Assembly: GCA_934047225.1 (NCBI GenBank)
Contig: OW203990.1
Location: 26,949,045-27,013,044, forward strand
Length of the DNA: 64,000 nt
Reading direction: 5' to 3'
Source: Ypsolopha sequella
Taxonomy: Eukaryota > Arthropoda > Insecta > Lepidoptera > Ypsolophidae
Of the stretch, positions 39,001-51,000 are shown piece after piece. Both the position numbers and the translations under genes were made by a program. Numbering within the stretch: position 1 is the first letter of the stretch; the number at the start of each line of letters is the position of its first letter. Below the pieces are notes generated by a model that saw only the letters and a list, made by a program, of their open reading frames with translations, ran no database searches and was not told the origin of the DNA.

Positions 39001-42000
39001 TATACTTTTTCTACTACCTGATTTATGTATTTAAATATTGAATTTTTCCTTTCAAATTTAATGTTTTTTATGACTTTGCAAAGCGTAGCGGTTTTTACCT
39101 TTTTTTTTTCAGGCTTCGGCCGGCGGCTTTTATTTGTGGCCAGTATCATTTTGCGAAAAAAGAGTGTCAGACGCGATATAAATGATTATGTCGTGAATCG
39201 GAACGCAGGGAATTTCGATTGCTAAGGACGTCAAAAAGAACTTAATTTAGCATGAAATGAACAAACGTCAAAAAGAGCCTAATTTTGCAATAAATTAAAT
39301 TTCAATACGATATTTCAAATTGACCTGATAGTCATTCCGCAACGGAGCCCGAAAAGTTCGATTTTCAAAACTTAAACTTTGTCATAAAGGCAGTAGAAAA
39401 AATAACAAGCTATTTTATAAATCTATATGACAGAAAAATAAATCTATCAGCGTTATTACGAGGGTACCAAGGTCCAAGACTCATAACAATATACGTAGAG
39501 AAGAAATAATAATAAGGAGAGAAATGATAAGCACACAATATTTTATTTTGTCATGGATGTATGTAAATTTTCGTTTTACCTTTGTCAAGGGCCGTTTAGC
39601 AAGCGGATTGTAAGAAACCCGCCTTTTTGTTATTAAACAAAACTGAATACATAAATTTACAATTTGCTCAATAGTTCCTCAACAAAACCTTATTATCTTA
39701 TTATTTTAACTAAACGGTATAATGTACAAGGTATACCTACTACAAAACTTTAAATTTTAAAATTCTAATTTACAGAAACCAATAGCAATTTTGCGATGAC
39801 AGCTTACACAATACTATTGAGAGTGTTCTGTTTCGATTAATTAGAAAAAGTCTGGTTTTTCCCAATCCGCCTGTTAAAAAGCTCTTAATATTTTCTATTT
39901 TTACCTTCGGCACGGGGCAATCCGGAGGGTCCAGTGCAATACCCTGCATGACCTGCATCCAGTTCTTGCCGAAGTACTCTCTCGCGAACGCACAAAATTT
40001 TCCTTCCATGGTAATAGTATGTTTGCAGCCGCCGTCTACATGTTGGCAGAACACCATACGAATCTGGTATTGAATGATTTATGTTAATACTAAACTACGC
40101 ACAAACAAACACATCATTATCATAATATTCATAAAATGGTGAAACTTGAAACACATCTTTAAAATTTATTGAAAAAGGCGTTACACATCTTTACCGTCTT
40201 ACCCGCACTTTTCACGAAAATCGATTGAAAATCTGCGTGAGGGTGTTATTGCGCCAAAATTTCCTAGTTGCTCCACTAAAACTTAAATATCTCAAAAACT
40301 ACAAGTCTGATTGCAAAATACAAACGGTGTTACTACAAAACGGTGTTTAACTTTAGACAGTGTTTAAATCTGTTGCTGTCACCTTTTCTTTCATATTGTA
40401 AAAGAGTGACAGCAACAGATTTAAACACTGTCTAAAGTTAAACACCGTTTTGTAGTTACACCGATAATGTTTAGTGATCACACAAAATGTGTAGTGATAA
40501 AAATAAAGTTTGTGGCTACAACTTAAAGCTTAAAGCATATTTAGGAAGAGTGGTGTCTCCTGATACAGGCAATTTACATGCTTAAAAGGAGATATCAGTC
40601 ACTTGTTATGTAACCCGATATGTAATGCCAAAATATTTTTTTTTCCGTCAGAGCTAAATATTTTTAGAAATAATTTTGAGTACCAGAAGCATACACAGAA
40701 AATAATAACAACATTTGAACTCAAAAATTTGAAATGCCTCAACCTAAAAATCACGATAAAACTTTAACCAAAATTTTCAAACCAAAAACCGGCAACTCAT
40801 ATACAGAACGTTAACAGGTCTATCGTTTGATACTAAAAAAATCGTTGGACTAAAATCAAAGAATTCGGCTGAGAACTTAGAAAATGGCAACCATTTGAAT
40901 ATTGACGAAGTCCCCAAGTCAGCGCCCAAGCGGCCCGCATCTTCAATACCTGAGTCATTCAACTAAAACTAAAACCAAACCATTGTTAAAACTGACAAAT
41001 GGGTCAAAAGTAATAGATGTGTACATACAAAAGTATCGAAAGTGACAAACGTGTCGAAAGTGAGAAATGTCAAAAGTGACAGATTTGTCCAAAGTGACAG
41101 ATATGTACAATTGTCAAAAGTGACATCCTGACACGACTACCGGGGCAGTTTTGTTTTTCATTGTTTTCTTTTGTTTGTTTCGGAGATAATAATGTTACCC
41201 TACTTTTTCGAGGATTTTTGTATTGGGTTTTAATTTTTTTTTATTGTTTGCCTTGATAGAGGCTGTAGTAATACGTACTGTGTGAAAATTTCAACTTGCT
41301 ACCTATAACGGCTGAAGCTGTAAACCCCTGTAACAGACGGTCGGACGGCCCAAATAGTAATAGGGTTCCGTTTGGCAACCTTCGGGTACGGATCCCTAAA
41401 AAACCGATTTGAAATCGGATACAGGGTTCCGTACAAACTAATAAACAAACATATACTTTAAACGCATAACCCCTGTTTTTGGTCGGGGGTTAAAAATGCA
41501 TAATATAGATTTAAATCCATATTATGCTACATACATACATACATCATTGTCTTCGGTGATGTCAGCGTCGATCAGAAGGTGCATGTTCAGAATATCCTGT
41601 GTCCTACTTATCTTCTTCTTGATGACTTCCATCTTGCTCGGATACTGCTCTGGGTCTTTGCACTCTCTCGAGTTGATGATTGAATATAGTCCAGGACCCT
41701 GGCAAAGAATACTAGCTGATATTATATGTTTTTATAGCGACATCCACTGTTACCAACCAACGGTACCGCCAGTATTTCGCATCAACAAACGGGACCATAG
41801 CGGAACATTTGCGGAACTGTGGGTCTACCGCGTAATTCTCATTTTCATCAACATCAACTTGAGATTGAAATTTGACGTGCGTGCGACGACGCCCGCCTAA
41901 CATGCCATCTCTTTTGCACGCATTGAATTTCGCATGCATTTGCTTGAAGTTGATACAAATGAGAATTACGCGGTAAGTACTACAATTTAGTTGCTTGTCA

Positions 42001-45000
42001 AATTGACGAAATTTCGCTATACCATGCATGAGTGATACAAGATGGCAGACGTAGACAACACGAAGAAAGTGATAAATATTATTCGTGATTATCCAGAACA
42101 GAATTATATATAAAGCGGCATCCTTATGTAACTAAAGTTTATTTATATTAACAGAAACATAAAAACTTAAATAACATGAAATAAAACTAAAATTAAACCT
42201 TACAAATTTACCTATAAAACTAAAATGTCTCCTAAAGTAAAATTAAACTAAGTAGAAAATGTTTGCCAGATCGCCGCCGTCTCGTGGCAGGGTTCCCAGA
42301 ATGCTGATAGCATTTCCTCTTTGAAAATACTTATTATAGCTGAGCAGGAATTATTGAAAATTCATAAGAATTGTGCACTTTTTGCCAAGTTTGTGATATA
42401 GTTTTAGGTATGGTCTTAAGGTTTTACGAAACCACCGCAAGCAATATGTGCGCGAGCTTTGGTAGCCTGTTTGTGAATATGGCCGCCGCTACCATCTATA
42501 TTGGTATTTTTAATAGATGGGCTTTCATTCGACACAAAATCAAAATAGCACTTTTTCTAGGTTCTAGGATGCGAGGAATCCATTTCTTTCTAATTTGTGA
42601 TTCAAAATAAATTTCGGGGTCATTAAGTATTGTGATATGACAGATTAGACAATAACAATGCAAGGTAAAGAAACAGTTTTTTTTTATTAATTTTATTAGT
42701 CTCGGTACTAACGGGGCGAGCCCGGGGGAAGTGCGACGTGGGGTTAGGGAAGCGCATTTTATTTTATTAAAATTTATTCTTACCATAAAACCGGTTACGT
42801 CAATTAAACCTAAACTGAAGAGGTAGCACCATATCATTAGTTTTCTCACAGTTAGCTCCATTATACATTGTATTACTTATAAATTGTTAGAGGGACTAAC
42901 TGCATTATCAGCTACCCAGTATCATATATATCCATAGCTATATGTATGCATCTATGTAATGTACATTGTACATTATGTGTGGTTACATATCATTAGCATG
43001 TATCAGTAATAGATTGTCAGTGTTGATTGGAAAAACATGGAAGCGATCAAATGATATTGCGTTATTTGTGAATTAGTTGCGCGCGTGTAAATATAATGTA
43101 CCTAGGTATACTTACTTTACATACCCATAGTCACCAAGTAAATAGGGGTCAATATGCTTCGGATTTGTAAGAGAACCATAAGAAATAATTATAACGCCAA
43201 AAAACTAATAAATAAGTAATAATTAATTATAAATATTTGTATCTACTCCCATACATAATAACAAAATCAAAAGCGGTTTTATAAGTACCTACGTTATTTG
43301 ACCGATGTTATAATATTACGGCGGCCCCATACCGAGGGCCGAAATATATCGAATTATAATTTTTTTAATTGTTTTAATGCTAATAAATAAATAAAAAGCT
43401 CATAAAAGTAAAATATAATAAATTTATAAACATTATAATACTGTAACTCTGCGCTGTAATTGATTAAATTTGTTATAACACCGTTAGAGACCCAATCACA
43501 AGCGATAACGGTCTGTATTTATTTGTCAAGACACGCCCTGTACTCGTTCTCGCTTCTGATTGGTCTCAGGCATCTACATACTAATTCCAATGGGCTCAGG
43601 TATCATCAAGAGTGTTCTTTTTAAAATTTTTCGTGACATTGTTTTTGATGGTCGTAGATAAAGTATTGTGTGCAACTGAACATAATTATACATTGGGACA
43701 CACGTGCAAAACTATTACGAAATAAGAACTCGTGTCCCAATGTCTCACATTATGTTACAGTTGCACAAGATACTATTGCGAAATTTTAAATGAAATAGAA
43801 TTTTAGTATTTTACTGAAGCCTAAACTAAAATGTATACAATTTTTGTGTTTCTTTCCGTTGGTTCCGATTTAGCTCGAGAAATACTCAACAGATACGTGA
43901 ATGCGGTTTTCTTTATTATCACCGTAGTAAGGCTATAGAGGTGTCGATAAGATAACCGCCTAGTTATAGAATGATATAACGTGCCCAAGAGCTACGAAGA
44001 CGTAGCAGATGTTGTTTGAATGCTACATCGTAGCTTAGTGCCCAAGAGCTACTAAGACGTAGCAAATGTTGTTTGAATGCTACATCGTAGCTTAGTGCCC
44101 AAGAGCTACGAAGACGTAGTAGATGTTGTTTGAATCTACATCGTAGCTTAGTGCCCAAGAGCTACGAAGACGTAGCAGATTTTGTTTGAACCTATATCGT
44201 AGCTTAGTGCCCAAGAGCTACGAAGACGTAGCAAATGTTGTTTGAATGCTACATCGTAGCTTAGTGCCCAAGAGCTACGAAGACGTAGCAGATGTTGTTT
44301 GAATGCTACATCGTAGCTTAGTGCCCAAGAGCTACGAATACGTAGTACATGTTGTTTGAATCTACATCGTAGCTTAGTGCCCAAGAGCTACGAAGACGTA
44401 GCAAATGTTCTTTGAATGCTACATCGTAGGTTAGTGCCCAAGAGTTACGAAGACGTAGCAGATGTTGTTTGAATGCTACATCGTAGCTTAGTGCCCAAGA
44501 GCTACGAAGACGTAGTAGATGTTGTTTGAATCTACATCGTAGCTTAGTGCCCAAGAGCTACGAAGACGTAGCAAATGTTGTTTGAATGCTACATCGTAGC
44601 TTAGTGCCCAAGAGCTACGAAGACGTAGTAGATGTTGTTTGAATCTACATCGTAGCTTAGTGCCCAAGAGCTACGAAGACGTAGTAGATGTTGTTTGAAT
44701 CTACATCGTAGCTTAGTGCCCAAGAGCTACGAAGACGTAGCAAATGTTGTTTGAATGCTACATCGTAGCTTAGTGCCCAAGAGCTACGAAGACGTAGCAG
44801 ATGTTGTTTTAATCTACATCGTAGCTTAGTGCCCAAGAGCTACGAAGACGTAGCAGATGTTGTTTGAATCTACATCGTAGCTTAGTGCCCAAGAGCTACG
44901 AAGACGTAGCAGATGTTGTTTGAATCTACATCGTAGCTTAGTGCTCAAGAGCTACGAAGACGTAGCAAATGTTGTTTGAATGCTACATCGTAGCTTAGTG

Positions 45001-48000
45001 CTCAAGAGCTACGAAGACGTAGCAAATGTTGTTTGAATGCTACATCGTAGCTTAGTGCCCAAGAGCTACGAAGACGTAGCAGATGTTGTTTGAATGCTAC
45101 ATCGTAGCTTAGTGCCCAAGAGCTACGAAGACGTAGTAGATGTTGTTTGAATCTACATCGTAGCTTAGTGCCCAAGAGCTACGAAGACGTAGCAAATGTT
45201 GTTTGAATGCTACATCGTAGCTTAGTGCCCAAGAGCTACGAAGACGTAGCAGATGTTGTTTGAATGCTACATCGTAGCTTAGTGCCCTAGAGCTACGAAG
45301 ACGTAGCAAATGATGTTTGAATGCTACATCGTAGCTTAGTGCCCAAGAGCTACGAAGACGTAGTAGATGTTGTTTGAATCTACATCGTAGCTTAGTGCCC
45401 AAGAGCTACGAAGACGTAGCAAATGTTGTTTGAATGCTACATCGTAGCTTAGTGCCCAAGAGCTACGAAGACGTAGCAGATGCTGTTTGATGCAATTGAT
45501 TTTCATAAAAACCTTCATGTTGGAGACAAACTCATTCATTAGGTAATTAAGGTACAACACGCGGTACGACGACGCCACCACGGTGATTCTGATACGATTT
45601 GTTTGTTTTTTCTTATTACGTGCGTCAAACCATTGCGAAATTTTTCATGAAAAGAAACATTTCGATTCAGTGACACAAGTTTGCTGTTAATCTTAGCCTC
45701 GGCAGCCAATTTAGAACTACTTTACTTTATCAATTTGAAGTAAATTAATTATTTTCATTTTGTCCCTTACGTTGAAGGCTACGTTGATGGAATACTGACC
45801 AGACTCTGTTCCAGGACTCGCTCCCCAACACCCACACGGTGTCCATGATGGTGCAAGTCCAGAACGTGGAGTCGCGGCCGCCGCGCTGGGTGGAGACCTG
45901 GCCAACGCAGCAGTTCGATGAGAAGACCAGCCAGCAGTTCCGCGTGAGAGCCATCGACGGGGACACCGGCATCGACAAGCCCATCCTGTACCGACTAGAG
46001 AAGGATCCAAGCTGTGAGATATTTTTTCGTGATTTATGCCCATGAAATGTGCAGAAAATGAATCCAGGAAATAAATACATCGTCATCACCTAAATTCCCG
46101 TGGGGGTGTCAGAGTTGTTCCCGAGTGTGGATATGTGAAATGCAAGGCTCATCCACATTCACAAACCCACGTTTCACTGAAGATTGTTACGTCCCAGTTT
46201 AATGGGCGGTGAGCCTTGTCATCACCGTACTTCGGGCAAAAGTTGTCCTGGCCGGGTCTCCGGTATGGGTTCGGGCGGCTGATTGGATTTTACCTTGTAT
46301 AATATATATTTTACCTATCATTTTAATCGTAAATATATTGCTACATAAATTAAATAAACCTTTAATTTAGTTCATGTACATTTATTATTCTATTACATAT
46401 ATTTTCTTTATTAGATTAAATTTGACGTGTAAAAAGTGTATATATCTATACCTGCTTTGCAAAATAAACTATTTGAATTTGAATTTGAATTTGAGTTGTA
46501 CCCACAGTTTAACATGCCTTCCTAAGCCGTCTGGATCGCAGGTGACTTAATTAGCACTCCATCGTAAATGGAAGGCAGCATAAGACAAAACTATTTACGA
46601 AGCATTTAGTAAATTAATGGGCTTGTATCCCCTAACAACTTTGAGTCGACCCGTGTCGGTACAAATCTGGACAGAAACTATATTGAATTAACGTTCATAT
46701 CAGCGCGCGCTGCAAAATGGCTATGTTACGACATTGCTGCATTTCCGGATAGCGCAAAATAGGAGAAAATAAAGTTTTACACATTATAGCATTACATTTA
46801 TAAATTTTTCGTAAGCTACCATAGAATCACGAGTGTAATTTTATTAACTTAGTCGATCTGGCCTAAATTTGGACTGCCACCAGGCAAGCCTGCAAAATAT
46901 GTTTATGCATTATATATATATATTGTTAAAAGTTGTCTTAGCTAAAGGTTGTATTTTAGCCGTTATAATTATTTCTTAATATTATGTTACAAATCCGGAG
47001 AAACTACTCTTAATTTTCATATGTACTATTTCAAGAAATGTAAAAATAGAAAAAGTAAAAGCGCAATGTTAAAAGTACCCGGAATAGAAAAGCTTGTATG
47101 ATTAAATTGTTGGATGTGGAAGAAGCAAAACGGGTGCGTCAGGATCGTAGCCAATGGAAATCTGTAGTCTCTGACTACCCCTAAGGGATACAGGCGTAAG
47201 TATACTTATGTATGTAAGGTATTTTAAACATATTATAAATATAAATAAAAAAAGTATTAATTTTTATCGATATATATTTCGACCAACTTGTGGTCGTCGT
47301 CAGTCGAATCACAAAAATATATAGTATATAATATAAATATTAATCGATAATAATACCTTGTGTCGTCCAAGATTAAGACAGATATTGACATTTACACGAT
47401 GAAAATAACAAAAAAACTTTATTCTAAACTATTGGAAAAGGGTGGGAGAATAAGAGGAAGATAAGTTGCAAGAGTGAATGTTTGTGAGGAGGGGGTGATA
47501 GGATTTGTGAGGGGTTGCAAGAGATGACGAGTGTATGCTATGTATATTATGGGGGAATATGTGTGTTATGTTTGTCTGTTGGTCATTGTTGTCTTTTCAG
47601 TCCTGGTCCGTAGTGAGCACCAAGTGACCAGATGTATGAGAACTCCCATGTTCTAAGTTTTATGTCAGTCAGCGGGGGATGAAATGATTTGTATGTATGT
47701 AAAGTATAAAACAAATGAACTACTATTGAAGTCCAACCTCCACATAGGGTGCTAAGTGACCAACATTTAAGCCCCGCGTTGGGCGCCAAAATAATAACTG
47801 AACTTTCCACTAGACGAATTCTTCTCCATCGAGACCTTGGACGAGGGTCGTGGTGGTGCCATCTTCTCCGTAGCGCCGATAGACCGGGACACACTGCAGC
47901 AGGAGATATTTCAGCTCTCGATCGTAGCATACAAGTTCGACAATGAGTCGTTCGCCACCTCAGCGTCTGTCGTCATCATCGTGGATGACGTCAACGATCA

Positions 48001-51000
48001 AATCCCGGAGCCCCTACACGATGAGTACACGATACAGATCCTGGAGGAGACGCCACTGACGCTCAACTTTGAAGATGAGTTCGGATTTTATGACCGGGAT
48101 TTGGTAAGAAAACTAACAAATATTGAGAGTTGTTTGTAACGCAATGTAATTCAATACCTAATTTGTTTGTTCAAATAGTTTGCAGTATACGCGCTTGCTA
48201 TTTTGTGAAATATGTAAAAATAAATAAGTACGTACATTATTTAAAATTTTTGTCGGCGTATCAAAGCGTGCAAAATATTTGAGCAAATGAACTTTTACTA
48301 TGCACACGATAAACAATTCTTAAAAAATCGTTTTTAAGGCTCTGGTATCCCCATCTCAGTGTGTACTCCTAAGGAGGAAGATACAAAATCAAGTCCAGTG
48401 GCCTGCCTTGATTCGCTTTAACATGGTTAATGTTTTTGGCACAAAATTGTGTTAAAACTACGCGAGTCGAGTTCGTGACCAATTGATCTATCAACATGAA
48501 CAAACATTGTCTAACATATCATACAAATTATTAGGGTTCAGTGGTGTTTACTTACTTGGATAGTAGAGCAGATTCTGAAGACTTTAAATTTAGTTTAAGT
48601 GCTGTAAAACTAAATTTTCTTAATTGCAAAATATTTCCTAACTGTTAGGAACAGAAACTAAATTTCTTTGGAAAAACGTAAGTTTTGACAACACTAAAAC
48701 TTAAATTAAAGCCTTCAGAATCTTCAGAGTTATTATAATTAGTGCGACAAGTTCCTTTTGGAGCGTGGATATAATTTATTTATTTATTTACTTAAATGGC
48801 TAGTATTACAGAAAAATTTAATTAGGCCTATCCTAGGGTTAGTAAAACACAAAAATAGAGAAAAAAAAATTTGGGACTAATAATACCCAAAGCAGGCTTC
48901 CGACACATTAACAGATTCTTTCTTAGACTGTAAAACTAACAACTTAGCACATAATAATAAATTCGAATATGTGTGCTCTGATACTAGAATTCTCCGTAAC
49001 ACGGAAGCACTATGAAGTTATTTTCGCCAAAGGGCGCCCAGTGCTATAAGTAATAAACCTTTATAATTTTAATTGCACAAAATTCTTGCTTAGCGTGTGC
49101 CTGTGTGTCATGCCAAACATGCCAAATTTCAAGTTTGTAGGTCAGCTAGGGTGCAAAACGTGGGCAGAAGAAATTTGAATCCACGTGTTAAAAGAGCCTT
49201 GTCTCACTGTATTATACCTCATTAAACATTTGCGTTTGAAGGGTGAGCACGCCCAATACTCCGTCCACCTGGAGAGCGTGACTCCACCCGGCGCCGCCGA
49301 CGCGTTCTACATCGCTCCCAACGTCGGCTACCAACGACAGACCTTCACCATGGGCACCACCAACCACAGCATGCTGGACTACGAGCTGCCAGAGTTCCAG
49401 CACATCGAGTTGAGGGTACGGAACTCTTTATCCTACTATAGCTTGGCCTTCAGCATTGTATTAGCTATAGTTTTCGATGTTTCTACTTCAGGTTTTGGCC
49501 TCGTATTTGATATTGACATTAAAACGAAAGAAAAAAATATATATCGTCACGACATGGATATCCGAAGAAGTGCCAGTGCCGTTTTCGAGTGTTGACTGTG
49601 TTTCACATTGCAAGTCACAGTCCAAGCTCGTACACACGTTAAACGGACGATTATTACGTTATGGGTGATGAGCTCTATAGACATTTATAGACGCACAACC
49701 TAACAGCTTTGCGAAGCACGCAGACCTAACATAAAACTATTTTTTTTAATTTGTTTTACCAGCAGATATTACACTCCAAACACATTATCATAACAAGATA
49801 CATAATAGAATGCAAATCCAATGACAGGCAAACACTGCATGCAATTACAAGCACCTGCGAGAGGGTCGTCGGTGGCGGACAGAAGCCATGACGTCATGAC
49901 CCCTGCCAACCATGGTTGCTCACTAATACTATCTACCGAGCGTTTGCTTTTGTCTCTATCTTTTTCTTTAAAAGTAAAGAAAGTAACCAAACTTTTGCAC
50001 TTTTTCTATGTTTTTCGTTGTTATTGCCACCACATTGTTCTTAAATAAAAAACTATCGTGTATAAACGCTCCAGTTATCTATGAACTTTATTTTAGTAAA
50101 TGAATCATAATATCAAATTACTTATTTATTCAAAAAATAGGGAAAAAGAGGAAAAAAAAGGTAACTTTGCGAATTTATTCTATCGAGCCAACTTTATCAA
50201 ACCGTGTTTCGATCGTGTATACTATTTAGTATATATCCCCAATAATACCAATATATTTCCCTAGATTTTAATTTAATTGTTTTTTACTTCAAACAAGGGT
50301 TATAAAAACGTGTTTGTGTGAGTAAAATGCTCGGTGCTTCAAACTAAACTACATGATTAAATAAACATAAAAAACACGATTATACAGTTTACATTACTAA
50401 ATTAGATAACAACAGAAAAAAATACATATAAACATTAACAGAAAATATAGCCAAAAAGGAAAAAAAAACAATAATAATAATTAATTTACTTAAATAATGA
50501 TCTTTTAAAAGATCCAAAGAAGCAAAATTTATACCTGCACTATTTTCAGATTTAACAAAAACGTTATGTGCGCGGAAGATTCTATTAAAAATGCTATGGT
50601 ATCCGATTTAATCCCTTATGGGGTTTGCACTGCAATCTCCAGATTCATGGTGAAGACGTTTGGTCCACAAGGCCACAGAAGCAGTTAAAGGTTGACCTAT
50701 GATCCTCGCAGGTAGTTGCCACAGACCTGCACACCCCGAGTCACGTGGGGATCGCCACCGTCTACATAGACCTGATCAACTGGAACGACGAACAGCCGAT
50801 CTTTGCAGATGACACTCCAGCGTCCGTCAGCTTTGACGAGACAGTAGCAGCTGGCTACTTCGTGGCCACCGTCAGAGCTACCGATCGGGATATTGATGAT
50901 AGAGTCGTGTGAGTGGACAATAAATGTAAATGCCAGTCTGGATGTCGAAAGCTGAGACTGGAAATGCTTGGTATATTCAAAAACTTCATTGAGTACCCAA

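Noticed and set aside
42496..42783. Extension of the nested gene's exon 1 ORF to 121 codons
   Set aside because: A good donor (gtaaga) follows codon 26, and splicing to three further phase-0 exons gives a coherent secreted protein.
43981..45490. Possible CRISPR array
   Set aside because: Units are head-to-tail with no unique spacers; eukaryotic satellite. The same applies to the arrays at 30.9 and 34.2 kb.
43964..45581. Several minus-strand ORFs (RFKQHLLRLRSSWALSYDV) in the satellite
   Set aside because: Frames break at every 55-bp unit; simple by-product of the tandem array.
45717..46089. Minus-strand ORFs opposite cadherin exon 8 (and at 47583, 57552, 35856, 49212)
   Set aside because: Antisense shadows of GC-rich cadherin exons.
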